A stretch of DNA of 64,000 nucleotides from Candidatus Zixiibacteriota bacterium. Its GTDB lineage: Bacteria > Zixibacteria > MSB-5A5 > GN15 > JAAZOE01. Made by a program: the position numbers and the translations under genes. The DNA is taken from assembly GCA_036480375.1 (NCBI GenBank), contig JAZGGI010000048.1, positions 1 to 64,000 on the forward strand, written 5' to 3'. The notes under the pieces are model-generated. The model was not told the DNA's origin, did not search any database, and saw only the letters and a list, made by a program, of their open reading frames with translations. Below, one piece after another: positions 35,153-46,129 of the stretch (position 1 is its first letter; each line of letters starts with the position of its first letter).

Positions 35153-36245
35153 GCACTTCCTTCATGGCGTCATAGACTTTTTCGACTCCCGGACGAGGAT
35201 CATCACCGAGCAGGTTTAAGGCTCGTTTGCTCATGGCTATTGTCTCATTGGGATTTGCGACGGCAAATTCAATGGCGCTTCTGATTTTCGCCGACGTGAC
35301 ATCGGTATGAAAACCGAGATTCCAGGCCGCTCCCGCCCGGTGCAAAGCCTCGGCCCCACTTTTTTGATTTTCGGCCAGCACTACGACTATTGACGGCATA
35401 CCCAGCCAGGTGCGTTCCCACGACGTTGTCCCGGCCGCGCCGATTGCCAGGTCGGCTCGCGCCATCAGTTCTGCCATGTTATTAACATTCCGATAAATCT
35501 CGCATGATTTCAGATTATTACAGATTTCCCTTATTTCTTCATAATACGAGTTGTTCATTCCGACGATGACATCAACATGCAAATCCTTCGAATCGCATTG
35601 TGTGACCGCTTCGATAGCTCTGGCTGTCAGATTATCGTTATCCACGCCGCCAAGAAAGATTAGTATATTTTTTATGGAGCCATCATGTTCTTTTAATAAT
35701 CTTTTTACGTCGCTAAATTCCGGCCGCAAGAGCGCGAACTCGGGTCCGATTAATCTGATACATTTTTCGGATACCAATTCCCCATACCTGCCGTTCATAT
35801 TTCCATTGAGGTTTTGATCCAGGATTAAATCGCAATCATATTTTCTATTGGCCAGGTCGTCGATGACCATTATTTTTTTACTATATTGCCTGACGGCCTT
35901 ATGCCAGCTTTCATCCAGCGCGTAATGATCGACGACCAGCCAGTCAATCCGGGAATACTTTGAGAGAATTTGTGAAGTCTGCTCCGAGTCAAACTCAGTC
36001 GATACCGTCAGCCATTTTTCATAACCGCCTAATTTTACCAAATCCTTTTCATATTCAGGTGCGGAAAGAACTTCCACCGCATATTTTTTCCGTTCAATAT
36101 ATTCAATCATATTATCCGGATGATCCCGACAAATAAAACTAACTGAGTTACTTCGAGAATGAAGAAAATCAGCCAGTGTCAGGCAACGCATGACATGCCC
36201 GCTGCCGATTTGATTTGACGCGTCAGTCCGAATAAAAACATTCAC
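35136..36245 (-). CDS. pseG: UDP-2,4-diacetamido-2,4,6-trideoxy-L-altropyranose hydrolase (PseG)
   Basis: 369 residues with a GT-B fold used for hydrolysis. The glycine-rich N-terminal loop with its catalytic histidine is IGSGHVMRCLTLADFL, followed by DWLVVDHYALDESW, IDDLANRKYDCDLILDQN, and in the C-terminal half IFLGGVDNDN and AIGAAGTTSWERTWLGMPS. It releases UDP from the sugar before PseI acts. Translation starts at GTG 36245, with GGAGG ten bases upstream; the nearby ATG is out of frame. A terminator precedes the gene, so it probably has its own promoter. Confidence 0.92.
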   Translation of the reverse strand: MNVFIRTDASNQIGSGHVMRCLTLADFLHSRSNSVSFICRDHPDNMIEYIERKKYAVEVLSAPEYEKDLVKLGGYEKWLTVSTEFDSEQTSQILSKYSRIDWLVVDHYALDESWHKAVRQYSKKIMVIDDLANRKYDCDLILDQNLNGNMNGRYGELVSEKCIRLIGPEFALLRPEFSDVKRLLKEHDGSIKNILIFLGGVDNDNLTARAIEAVTQCDSKDLHVDVIVGMNNSYYEEIREICNNLKSCEIYRNVNNMAELMARADLAIGAAGTTSWERTWLGMPSIVVVLAENQKSGAEALHRAGAAWNLGFHTDVTSAKIRSAIEFAVANPNETIAMSKRALNLLGDDPRPGVEKVYDAMKEVHDALA

Positions 36246-36331
36246 TGCGAATAATCCTCCAATATGCAGATTATTGAGGTGCTCACAGGTTGTCCACTAA
36301 AATCTATTTATCTCTTTAATAAGACAGGCAT

Positions 36332-36359
36332 AAAAAAAGGCCGGGATTTTGCCCGGCCT
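36332..36359 (-). terminator. Terminator inside the pseudaminic acid gene cluster
   Basis: AGGCCGGG (36338-36345), loop ATTTTG and CCCGGCCT (36352-36359) form an 8-bp GC-rich hairpin, followed on the minus strand by a T7 run. It lies after the cytidylyltransferase gene and before pseG, splitting the pathway into two transcripts. Confidence 0.85.
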
Positions 36360-36409
36360 AACCATAGTAACGTGTCAAGAAGAGAAATTATTTATTTTTC
36401 AAAGCCCCC

Positions 36410-37213
36410 TTAAGATTTAATTAGTTGTTTTTCCAGATATTTTTTATCCTCCCGGATTGATTTTTCATACCCGGCCCCATGGATAATGTCATAATTTATG
36501 CTCATAAGATGTGGATTTTGCTCCAGTAATCTCAATACATCCCCGGTCTTGAAAGTCGGATTGTCCGGATATAATGATTCGAATACCCTCAGAACAAATT
36601 CAAAGTCCTGAGGTTCATCAACCGTCCAGCGATGATGCGATAAGTCAATGTCATTTGTAAATTGTCCGATTGAAAATAATTCAGGATGATTGCGGAAATA
36701 CGGGGTGACATGTTCTCGCTCGGATGGCAGGACCGCATTTTCCCAGGCTTTTTTAAGATGGTGTGAGTGAAATATCTCAAAATCGAGACCTATCGGAAAA
36801 GTCCTCTCGACGGTATTGCTGAGATAATCGAAATCACTATATGCGAAGTATTCAATCCCCTGGTCAATCACGTTGGAATCGGCCAGAGGACAGTCGCCTG
36901 TTAAACGGACTATTATATCCGACGGAAACTCAAGGCTGGCCCGGTAGAAACGATCAAGAACGTCAACCAGGCTGCCGCAATAGTATTCCACTCCGAGATT
37001 ATCGCATAGTTCGCAGATGGGAGTATCGTCCTGCTGGTCGCTGGCGGCGACAATAAGTTTATCAATTTTAAGTGACCGCGCCAATCGCTCGATATGATAC
37101 TCCAGCACGGGACGGCCCATTATCGGCCGCAATACTTTCCCCGGCAATCGGGATGAGGACATGCGCGCCTGTAAAATCGCCAGAACGCCATATGATGATT
37201 TTTCTTCCATCAT
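36410..37213 (-). CDS. pseF: SpsF-type cytidylyltransferase, probable CMP-pseudaminic acid synthetase
   Basis: 267 residues of the SpsF/CMP-Kdo-synthetase-like family: ILQARMSSSRLPGKVLRPI holds the nucleotide-binding loop, DIIVRLTGDCPLADSNVID the metal aspartate, and RWTVDEPQDFEFV the late signature. It is of SpsF type (as in the Bacillus sps operon) rather than the NeuA-like type of Campylobacter PseF. From its place beside pseC it should activate pseudaminic acid with CTP. It abuts pseC with no gap. Confidence 0.85.
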   Translation of the reverse strand: MMEEKSSYGVLAILQARMSSSRLPGKVLRPIMGRPVLEYHIERLARSLKIDKLIVAASDQQDDTPICELCDNLGVEYYCGSLVDVLDRFYRASLEFPSDIIVRLTGDCPLADSNVIDQGIEYFAYSDFDYLSNTVERTFPIGLDFEIFHSHHLKKAWENAVLPSEREHVTPYFRNHPELFSIGQFTNDIDLSHHRWTVDEPQDFEFVLRVFESLYPDNPTFKTGDVLRLLEQNPHLMSINYDIIHGAGYEKSIREDKKYLEKQLIKS

Positions 37214-38452
37214 CTATACCGTATATTTTTTTTCATGACTTTTCATTAATACCGCGACCAATTCATCGACGACGCGTTTGATATCATCGTCGGCTAAATT
37301 CGGATACATCGGCAGGCTCAAGGCTTTTTCGTAATACGCTTCGGCGTTGGGGCAATCGCCCGGCTTGGTGCCGCAGTTTCGCTGATAATAAGGTTGGAGA
37401 TGAACCGGAATATAATGCACCTGAGTCCCGATGCCTTTAGCTCGAAGCTGATTCATTACGGCCGCCCGGGATACACCCAGTTTTTCAAAATCAATCTGAA
37501 TGACAAACAGGTGATAGGCATTTTCTACCTCGGTCTTATTTATCAAAGGCCGAACTTCGCCGTTAGTAAATTCTTCTTGTATCAGGCGGCAATAAATACC
37601 GGCCAGCTCACGGCGTTTTTCCAATGACCATTCCAACCGCTTCAACTGTTGAATACCGAGCGTGGCCTGGATATCGGTCAGCCGGTAATTGAATCCCAAT
37701 TCGACCATTTCATAATACCAGGGATTGGGCATTCCTTCCGAGTTGAGAGCCATATCTTCATTAATTTTTGATTCGCGTGAGATTCCGTGACTCCGAAAAA
37801 GCCTGAGCCGATCGGCTGTTTCGGGTAAATTGGTTGTAATCGCGCCGCCTTCACCCATAGCGACATGTTTAACCGGGTGAAACGAGAATACGGTCATATC
37901 ACTATGAGGATTATTTCCGATTCGGTATGTTTGTCCTTCATAGTTATAAGTTGCCCCGATGGCATGACAAGCGTCATCGACGACCCAGGCGCCATGCTTT
38001 TTGGCCAGGTCATTTATAGCCGGTAAATCGGCCGGCTGGCCGGCAAAATGTACCGGAATAATCGCCTTAATTTTCTTCGCGGTATCCTTTTTTAATATGC
38101 GGGCGATACTATCTGGTTCAATCAAACCATTCTCGGGATCAATATCGGCGAAATATACATCGGTTCCGACAAATCGGGCGCAGTTGGCTGAGGCGGCAAA
38201 AGTGTTGGGGGTCGTAATCACGGCGTCACCGGGACCTATCCCCAGGGCCAGCATTGACAGATGCAAGGCGGCAGTACCGCTGGAGCAGGCGACCGTTTCC
38301 TGAACTCCCAGTCTGTCAGCCAGGGCGTGCTCGAAATCAACAATCGCCGGCCCCTGAGTCAGCCAGTCCGATTTAAGAACTTCGCATACGGCGGCAATAT
38401 CGGCTTCGGTAACATGCTGACGACCATAAGGCAGAAACTTTAGCTTATCCAT
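37214..38452 (-). CDS. pseC: UDP-4-keto-6-deoxy-N-acetyl-L-altrosamine aminotransferase (PseC)
   Basis: 412 residues of the DegT/DnrJ family, complete: YGRQHVTEADIAAVCEVLKSDWLTQGP at the start, VACSSGTAALHLSMLALGIGPGD, VDDACHAIGATY and the PLP lysine in SFHPVKHVAMGEGG. The opening YGRQ-x6-D-I and the FHPVK block are typical of PseC. It transfers an amino group from glutamate to C4 of the keto sugar made by PseB. It is 12 bases downstream of pseB. Confidence 0.94.
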   Translation of the reverse strand: MDKLKFLPYGRQHVTEADIAAVCEVLKSDWLTQGPAIVDFEHALADRLGVQETVACSSGTAALHLSMLALGIGPGDAVITTPNTFAASANCARFVGTDVYFADIDPENGLIEPDSIARILKKDTAKKIKAIIPVHFAGQPADLPAINDLAKKHGAWVVDDACHAIGATYNYEGQTYRIGNNPHSDMTVFSFHPVKHVAMGEGGAITTNLPETADRLRLFRSHGISRESKINEDMALNSEGMPNPWYYEMVELGFNYRLTDIQATLGIQQLKRLEWSLEKRRELAGIYCRLIQEEFTNGEVRPLINKTEVENAYHLFVIQIDFEKLGVSRAAVMNQLRAKGIGTQVHYIPVHLQPYYQRNCGTKPGDCPNAEAYYEKALSLPMYPNLADDDIKRVVDELVAVLMKSHEKKYTV

Positions 38453-38464
38453 ATCACTGACCCT

Positions 38465-39601
<1,137 letters not shown>

Positions 39602-39647
39602 TTATGAGTTTTTCTCATAGCTTTCATATTCTCATTTTCTCATTCAA

Positions 39648-42032
39648 TTACAGGCGATCAATGATCAAAATCGACGTCGCGACACCGGTTAAAATCGATA
39701 GACTGGTTGAGATGAATTTGAACCAGTCCTTTTCCTTTTTGATTTCCGCCGGAACCACGATAACATCACCCAAATCGACTTTTTTCTTGAGGACGCCGCC
39801 GGAAGCGTATACGTGGCCGTTGGCCTTAATCAAACGAGTTTCCCCCTTGTCGGCTCGCTTGGTGAATCCACCCGCCTTTTTGAGGTATTCCTTAACCCGC
39901 ATCCCGCCCTGATACTTGATCGTACCGTTGGCGCAGACTTCTCCCAAAACCGGTATCCCGGTTGGTATTTCGGGGATATGGATGTAGTCACCGGCCTGCA
40001 ATTTAAAGTCACCCTGAGAGCCATTTGTTTCGAGCAATAAATCCATGTCGAGAATGATGCGGTCCATGCTGTTTGGTCTTAGGGCCATAATCTTCTGTTG
40101 GCGGATTTCACCGGATGAATCGACGACCAGGGGTTGTGAATTGTTAATAATGCCTTCAATATCTTTGCGGCGCAGGTCTTCCATAATTGCCGGGCGTTTG
40201 CATATCGTCCCAATCGGAAAAGCCTTGTCGGTGAATCCTCCGGCCCGTATAAGCAATTCCCAAAAAGTCTCATTACGGTGTGTCAGGGTATAAACCCCGG
40301 GAAATTGCACTTCACCTTCAATCGATATCGTCCGGTGTAACTGGTAGCCGGGAATTTTGCGAATGAACAGGTGATCGTTTTCATGAAGCCGAAATTGTTT
40401 ATGGGAGTCGTTATGAAGCTGAATATTGAGTATTTCCGTGTTGCCCAAACTGTCAATGCGAGCCAGTTCCGCCTCAAGCATATAGGCGCTGGCATCAAGA
40501 TTTCCGGCATGAAAAATTAAATCAGAAATCGTCATGTTTTTATAAAGCGGGTAACGCCCCTGATTTTGTACCAGCCCCTCAATATGGACAAATTTCTTAC
40601 GCTCGATATCGGTGACATCAAACACTTCCAGTGAATCAAGATCGGCCAGTTGAATATTCGCGGCGGCATCGCCTTCCATAACCGCTCGAAGATTAACGGC
40701 GATAATCTCGCGCTGTCCATTCTGAGTGCGGCGATACAAATCGGCTCTGTCCAAAAACACATTGTTCGGACAGAGCTGGCATTTTTCGATCAAATCCGAT
40801 ATTCTCATAAAGTCGGTGCGCTCATAAGTCCCCGGATGCTTAACCATCCCGGTAATCCAGATCAGATTTTGCCGCATTTTATAAATACTAAATACCGATA
40901 AATCGTCGCCAGCGGCGAGCAATAAATCATCCTTATTTTCATCGGTGAAATTTATATCCATGATTTTACGGGAATCATCTTTGGAGACTCGGTCGAGCAT
41001 CAACCTTTCCATGAAGGCGTGAGCGGTCGGGCCTCCGGCGAGAGCTAATAAATCGGAGATGCGCTCATTATTAACTAATTCATATATGGCCGGACGTTTG
41101 ACTTCGCCTCGAATTGTAACCTGGGGACCGACCAGCGGTACGAAGATAACATCCCCGGATAACAAAGGTGTGTCACAACTCTTGTCACCCCTGACCAGAA
41201 AATCATAGAGGTCAATATTCTTTTGTTTTTTATCACGAATTAGCTTTATCTGTCGGAGGGACCCGTTAGCGGTTGGTCCTCCGGCTTTATATAAAGCGTT
41301 GAAGAGTGTCGACAGGGCCGAGACTGCATAACCTCCGGGAGAATTTACCTCGCCGTAAACAAAGACTTTTATGGTGCGAATTTTGCCTATCGTGACTTTG
41401 CGCTTGAAACCGGTATAAACTTTCGCGATTCCGTTATCAAGCTGCTCCTCGAACTCGGTCAGAGTTAATCCCCAGGCGGTGATTTCGCCAACCTTGGGGA
41501 TGAATACTTTGCCCTGGCGATCAACCGTGAGATTCCATTCCTGCTGAACCCGTCCCCAGAGATTGATGATTATATTATCGCCCGGGCCTAAAAGATAATC
41601 ATCCGGGATCGAGGCGTTATATATTTCACCTACCCTGGTATTGGTAAACAGATCGTAGCCGAAACACCGTATTTGGTTTGTATCCGGAAAGATTAATTGC
41701 TCATCCGGATTGTCGGATATAATCCTTGTCGTATCTTCCCCCCCGGCGGCCTCATCCTTACGAGCATCCTGAACTTTCTTTTTCTCCTCTTCCTGAATTC
41801 TCTGAATTTCTTTCAGAATATCCTCATCAGACTTTGCATCACTTTCTTCAAATATCGTTGGTGATTTGTAAGTCTTATTGCGCGATTGAACGGACTGAGG
41901 ATTTTTCTTCATTAACTCCTGATATGCCTTAATTTGCTCAGGAGTAAGATCATCCTGCGCGAAGCCCTGCTTGAGCCAGTTTATGCATATCAGTATAATA
42001 ACTAATGCAGCTATAAACAGATTTCTCTTCAT
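39648..42032 (-). CDS. Wza-like SLBB-domain polysaccharide export protein
   Basis: 794 residues. After a signal peptide (MKRNLFIAALVIILICINWLKQGFA) and a charged linker comes the polysaccharide export domain (IPDDYLLGPGDNIIINLWGRVQQEWNL, GKVFIPKVGEITAWGLTLTEFEEQL). At least five SLBB repeats follow (VFVYGEVNSPGGYAVSALSTLFNALY, ITGMVKHPGTYERTDFMRISDLI and others). A C-terminal helix (FISTSLSILTGVATSILII) could cross the outer membrane. The start at 42032 has GGAAGGTG nearby; the ATG five codons upstream does not. It is the probable exit pore for the polymer and heads the pse operon. Confidence 0.9.
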   Translation of the reverse strand: MKRNLFIAALVIILICINWLKQGFAQDDLTPEQIKAYQELMKKNPQSVQSRNKTYKSPTIFEESDAKSDEDILKEIQRIQEEEKKKVQDARKDEAAGGEDTTRIISDNPDEQLIFPDTNQIRCFGYDLFTNTRVGEIYNASIPDDYLLGPGDNIIINLWGRVQQEWNLTVDRQGKVFIPKVGEITAWGLTLTEFEEQLDNGIAKVYTGFKRKVTIGKIRTIKVFVYGEVNSPGGYAVSALSTLFNALYKAGGPTANGSLRQIKLIRDKKQKNIDLYDFLVRGDKSCDTPLLSGDVIFVPLVGPQVTIRGEVKRPAIYELVNNERISDLLALAGGPTAHAFMERLMLDRVSKDDSRKIMDINFTDENKDDLLLAAGDDLSVFSIYKMRQNLIWITGMVKHPGTYERTDFMRISDLIEKCQLCPNNVFLDRADLYRRTQNGQREIIAVNLRAVMEGDAAANIQLADLDSLEVFDVTDIERKKFVHIEGLVQNQGRYPLYKNMTISDLIFHAGNLDASAYMLEAELARIDSLGNTEILNIQLHNDSHKQFRLHENDHLFIRKIPGYQLHRTISIEGEVQFPGVYTLTHRNETFWELLIRAGGFTDKAFPIGTICKRPAIMEDLRRKDIEGIINNSQPLVVDSSGEIRQQKIMALRPNSMDRIILDMDLLLETNGSQGDFKLQAGDYIHIPEIPTGIPVLGEVCANGTIKYQGGMRVKEYLKKAGGFTKRADKGETRLIKANGHVYASGGVLKKKVDLGDVIVVPAEIKKEKDWFKFISTSLSILTGVATSILIIDRL

Positions 42033-42416
42033 AACGTCACCTTCCATGGTTTGCGTTTGGATATGCAGGTGTTATGCCGGAATGCGAAGTTTTCAGTAAC
42101 CGCTTATTCACCAATGACATAAGTGATGTTTTTAGACAGTATTTTGGCCTGTAAATAGTATGCGATGGAAAAAAACGGCATATTCGCGGGAAAAATATTC
42201 CCCTTGATTGAGAAAAATGAGGGTCACGTACGTCATAATCTCATAAGATGTTGTAATGTTGTAAAAAAAGATCACATGGACTTGACAAAAATCGGCTGAT
42301 ATTGTACCTTTTCAATTCGTTTCTCCGGCAGACTTGTCAAATGAAGAGTTGTGTCGAGTTGCGATAAGTATGTGAGATGGGATAATATTTTGTCATCAAT
42401 AGAGTTGGAGTAGAGG
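42033..42416. other. Divergent promoter region between the export gene and the OmpP1 gene
   Basis: No gene is present. It contains the plus-strand promoter at 42282-42310. For the minus-strand export gene I see TTGACA at 42340-42335, but no good -10 box at the right distance. Confidence 0.55.
42282..42310 (+). promoter_or_regulatory. Promoter of the OmpP1/FadL gene
   Basis: TTGACA (42282-42287) is followed after exactly 17 bases by TACCTT (42305-42310). The leader would be about 100 bases. It fits the TTGACA-N16/17-TAnnTT pattern of this window. Confidence 0.55.
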
Positions 42417-43895
42417 ATGAGAAGAGCAACGGTCATTTTTTTCTTTTGCGTTTGGATAGCCTTATTTTCGGCATCATCGGTTTTTGCCGGTGGCATGGGA
42501 GTATTGGGTGTCGGCGCCAAAGCCAGTGCAATGGGCGGAGCCTTTCGCGCTATTGCTGATGACTGGTCGGCGGCTTATTACAATCCGGCCGGTCTGTTTT
42601 ACATGACTGAAAACGAGCTGACAATTAATGAAGTGTTTTCCAATTATCAGCTCAAGTATGAACCCCACATTAATTACGGCGGTTATCCGGTTGGTTTTTA
42701 TCAGGGCGAGATTTACAATCGCTATGAAATATTTACCAACCCAACCCTGGGGGGATATTTTAAGTTCCCGGTTTCCGGACGAGATATTGTAGCAGGATTG
42801 GCGATCTTCCAGCCCTTCGATCAGAACCTTTCCTGGGAGGTGTTCGGACCATTAAACAATGACGCTTCGTTGCCGGGCCAGCAGATCGAACATAATTTTG
42901 ATGCGGTCGCGTTCAATGCGGTGATTGCGATTGAATTGATGGAAAACAAATTGAGCTTTGGATTATCCGGCGGTTTATTAAAGGGTGATTTAATTTACGG
43001 CGGCTTTTTCCTGCGGGAGAATCCGGCCGACCCCAACGCGCCATATTATGATCGCGTTGCCAGTCGCCCCAATGATTTAATTACCCAATGGCAGCATTCC
43101 GATGGATATGGTGTAGGTTTTAATCTGCGTTCCGGACTTCTTTTCAAACCAACGGAAAAGCTGAATGTGGGATTAACCTATGCTCTGCCGACTTCGGTGA
43201 CCATCGACGGCGATAGCTATTTCTATTACTATATGCCGGATAATCCCTATTACCAGCTTGATGACGATGTCTTGTTCCCGAACTCGGCCAATTATATACT
43301 ATCTTACGGCGCCGTCTATGAGGCCGAAGGAACTTTTGAAACGGAGGTGAAACTCCCGGGTCAACTTGCGGGCGGTATCGCCTATCAGGTTAACGATAAA
43401 CTCCTCGTCGCCGGAGATATGGAATTAACATTCTGGTCAGGTTTCGAGGGCTACGCTTTTGATTACCAGTTTAGCGATAGCAGCATTTCCTATAATGATG
43501 AGATTAATGCCTGGATGGTTGAAGATATGACATTACCGGTTGATTGGAAAAATACCATCAGCGGTTCATTGGGACTTCAATACGCCTATACCGAAAAAAT
43601 ATTCCTGCGGGCCGGTTACGCCGCCGATCAATCGCCATTCGAACCGGGAACCTTGCACCCCGCGTTTTTTGATTCGGGGCTCAAGCATAGCGCGACTTTG
43701 GGATTAGGATTAGTATTCGAGAATGTCCGCCTCGATTTTTCAACGAAATATACCAAATATCCGGAATCAATCGAAACCGGTAATATTGACGTGGAAGACA
43801 GCGATGGTGTAAAAGACACTATCTTTGATAATTTGCCGGGAACCTACTCTGGTTCGGCATTTGAATCGATTGCTCAATTCACGGTACGGTTTTAA
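42417..43895 (+). CDS. OmpP1/FadL/TodX family outer-membrane protein
   Basis: 492 residues with a signal peptide (MRRATVIFFFCVWIALFSASSVFAG). Immediately after it comes the family's hatch-domain signature GVGAKASAMGGAFRAIADDWSAAYYNPAGL. The remainder is aromatic-rich beta-strand, ending ...SAFESIAQFTVRF with a terminal phenylalanine as in barrels inserted by Bam. FadL-type channels import long-chain fatty acids and other hydrophobic compounds. GGAG lies nine bases before the ATG. It is 11 bases upstream of an esterase-like lipoprotein, suggesting the two work together at the envelope. Confidence 0.92.
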   Translation: MRRATVIFFFCVWIALFSASSVFAGGMGVLGVGAKASAMGGAFRAIADDWSAAYYNPAGLFYMTENELTINEVFSNYQLKYEPHINYGGYPVGFYQGEIYNRYEIFTNPTLGGYFKFPVSGRDIVAGLAIFQPFDQNLSWEVFGPLNNDASLPGQQIEHNFDAVAFNAVIAIELMENKLSFGLSGGLLKGDLIYGGFFLRENPADPNAPYYDRVASRPNDLITQWQHSDGYGVGFNLRSGLLFKPTEKLNVGLTYALPTSVTIDGDSYFYYYMPDNPYYQLDDDVLFPNSANYILSYGAVYEAEGTFETEVKLPGQLAGGIAYQVNDKLLVAGDMELTFWSGFEGYAFDYQFSDSSISYNDEINAWMVEDMTLPVDWKNTISGSLGLQYAYTEKIFLRAGYAADQSPFEPGTLHPAFFDSGLKHSATLGLGLVFENVRLDFSTKYTKYPESIETGNIDVEDSDGVKDTIFDNLPGTYSGSAFESIAQFTVRF

Positions 43896-43906
43896 GGGAG
43901 GATGAG

Positions 43907-45202
43907 ATGAGATTAAGATTTTTGGCAATAGTTTTTGGCGTTATACTCACCGTCGTTTTCCTTGCCGGATGTACCGATAAAACGAAAGATAATCCATCCC
44001 GGTCGTTTGTCACGGAAAAAGGTTTGCTCTGGAAATGGCCGATGCAGTTCGAAAGCATCCTGACCTCGACCATATTCGATGCGACGACTGAAAATCCGAG
44101 CGTTCGCGGCGTTCATATTTATACTCCCCCGGGTTATAATTGGCAGGGTCAGGGGCGGCCGTATCCGGTGTTATACCTTCTGTCTCCTTTCCGGGCCAAT
44201 GATCTCTACTATAGCGAACATGGACTGGTGGAAATCGCCGATCGTTTGCTTAGCGAAGGCAAGATTCAACCGATGATAATCGTTTGCTTCGACGGGCGTT
44301 CTCTCCTGGGCGGTTCGTTCTATACCAATTCCATCAGGCAGGGCAATTACTTTACGGCCTTGTTCCGCGATACCTCATATATGGATATAGAATGGCAGGC
44401 TCTTAATGATACCTTTACGGTTGATATTTTCAGCAACGGAATGGTTAACCGGGTTGATCAGGCGTATTCGACGATACAAGATAAAGGCGCCCGAGCCATT
44501 GGCGGTGTTGGAATGGGCGGCTACGGAGCCTTTTCCGCCGCGATCCAGACCGACCTATTCAGCTCCGTTTCGGCCGTTAACGCTCCTCTTGATTTTGACG
44601 GTGACGACGGCGAGAGTGGGTTTAGAACGCTTATTGATAATGATATATCATCTGTGTGGCCAATCGATACTTCCTTTGCCGATCCCGCGACATCATTGAT
44701 AGTTTCCGCTTCATCGGCCTTTTCGCCACATGTGACTGTAATTGACAGTATCTATTATTTCACCAGCCAGGTTTCAATGGCGCGTACTTTTGGATATTTT
44801 GTGGGAGATACTCTGACCGATGATTTGAAATCATATCTGCCTAAGCACCAATCGCACGCACCAATAGATTCAACCGGAGCCATTGATAATTTCATCTGGG
44901 GTCTGTGGATGGCTCATAATATCGACTCGCTCTATGTCAATGATCCGGAAGGATTCGCGACCCAATTCAATGATATGCCTAAACTTCTGATTTCTTCCGA
45001 CGAAGCGAAATTCCATTATGACGACCAGATGACGGCTTTCCTGAATTTTCTAAATAGCAACGGTATGGGCACGACCATTCAGCATCTGACATTTGAAGGC
45101 AACAGTGAAATGCCGGCGACGGCTGATAGCTACCTCTATGATCTTCTTGAGGATATCCTGATATTCCATTCTGAAAATTTCGATATCCCTGAAGATTTGT
45201 AA
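43907..45202 (+). CDS. Esterase-like lipoprotein lacking the serine nucleophile
   Basis: 431 residues. A lipoprotein signal ends in VFLAGC (C22). The body resembles the esterase-D/antigen-85-like alpha/beta hydrolases: VHIYTPPGYN and YPVLYLLSPF, then MIIVCFDG, then the nucleophile elbow region RAIGGVGMGGYGAFSAAI. The family has GxSxGG here, but this protein reads G-V-G-M-G-G, so the serine is glycine (codon GGA at about 44512). It is thus probably a non-catalytic carbohydrate- or protein-binding relative, or uses another residue. It is cotranscribed with the porin; a terminator follows at 45235. Confidence 0.75.
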   Translation: MRLRFLAIVFGVILTVVFLAGCTDKTKDNPSRSFVTEKGLLWKWPMQFESILTSTIFDATTENPSVRGVHIYTPPGYNWQGQGRPYPVLYLLSPFRANDLYYSEHGLVEIADRLLSEGKIQPMIIVCFDGRSLLGGSFYTNSIRQGNYFTALFRDTSYMDIEWQALNDTFTVDIFSNGMVNRVDQAYSTIQDKGARAIGGVGMGGYGAFSAAIQTDLFSSVSAVNAPLDFDGDDGESGFRTLIDNDISSVWPIDTSFADPATSLIVSASSAFSPHVTVIDSIYYFTSQVSMARTFGYFVGDTLTDDLKSYLPKHQSHAPIDSTGAIDNFIWGLWMAHNIDSLYVNDPEGFATQFNDMPKLLISSDEAKFHYDDQMTAFLNFLNSNGMGTTIQHLTFEGNSEMPATADSYLYDLLEDILIFHSENFDIPEDL

Positions 45203-45234
45203 AACTGATTATTAGTTTTTGAAAATTAAGGGTT

Positions 45235-45266
45235 GGGCCGGAAAGATTATTCTTTTCGGCCCTTTT
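45235..45266 (+). terminator. Terminator after the esterase-like gene
   Basis: GGGCCG (45235-45240) pairs with CGGCCC (45257-45262), with an additional GAAAGA/TCTTTT stem inside, and runs into TTTTT. It lies directly before the bshB1-like start. Confidence 0.85.
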
Positions 45267-45273
45267 TCTTGAG

Positions 45274-45987
45274 ATGAAAGAATATGATGTAATTTCCATA
45301 GGCGCCCATCCCGATGACGTTGAGGTCGGGACGGGAGGCGTAATTATTAAACTGGCTGAGCAAAATTACAGGATTGGCATAATCTACTTAACCGCCGGTG
45401 AAATGGGTACCGGCGGTGAAGCCGAAGAGCGAAGCCGCGAAGCCGAAGATGCGGCCCGATTGATGGGCGCCGATTTGCTCAAAACCTACGATTGGGGTGA
45501 TGCGTCACTCGCCGACAGTTATGACAAACGTTTGGCTTTGGCCCGCGATATCCGAAACTATAAGCCTTCGGCAATTTTATGTCCGGCGCCCCGGAAAGGC
45601 CACGGCCGCAGGCAATCGCATTCGGACCATGTTGCCTGTGGAGAAATAAGTATCAATGCCGCCAATCTGGCGTCGCTCAAAAAGGTTCCAGTTGAGGGTA
45701 AGCCGTATCAGGTTAACCGGATCTTTTATTATTTTTTGCCCCCGGGTATGAATCCGGATTTTGTCGTTGACATCAGCGATCAATTTGATAAGTGGCTGGA
45801 GGCTTTGAAATGTCACAAAAGCCAGTTTCTCAATCCTGAAAAATCACGCGATTATATTTGGACGCTTGAGAGTCTGGCGCGTCATTACGGTTTGATGGCC
45901 GGTGTGAAATACGGCCAGGGCTTTAAGGGCGACCAAACGCTTTTAATAAATAATATAATGGATTTGGCCAAAGGACACCGATTCTAA
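45274..45987 (+). CDS. bshB1: BshB1-type N-acetylglucosaminyl-malate deacetylase (PIG-L/LmbE family)
   Basis: 237 residues. The zinc site is visible as SIGAHPDDVEVGTGG (the AHPDD motif) and HSDHVACGE, and TAGEMGTGG is typical of the bacillithiol branch BshB1. It removes the acetyl group from GlcNAc-malate during bacillithiol synthesis. The partner genes bshA and bshC are not in the window, so other LmbE deacetylase roles remain possible. The gene starts ten bases after the preceding terminator; no strong SD was seen. Confidence 0.85.
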   Translation: MKEYDVISIGAHPDDVEVGTGGVIIKLAEQNYRIGIIYLTAGEMGTGGEAEERSREAEDAARLMGADLLKTYDWGDASLADSYDKRLALARDIRNYKPSAILCPAPRKGHGRRQSHSDHVACGEISINAANLASLKKVPVEGKPYQVNRIFYYFLPPGMNPDFVVDISDQFDKWLEALKCHKSQFLNPEKSRDYIWTLESLARHYGLMAGVKYGQGFKGDQTLLINNIMDLAKGHRF

Positions 45988-46129
45988 CTGATACTACGAA
46001 GCATAAATTTATGGTATGGAAGCAAAACTGAAAATTCCGGCCCTCAATACTATCTAAAATTGATTAAAATGCGGTTGGCCGGTGAATGTAATTTATTGTT
46101 TTGCAAAGAGTTAAGGGCATAGAAATTGC

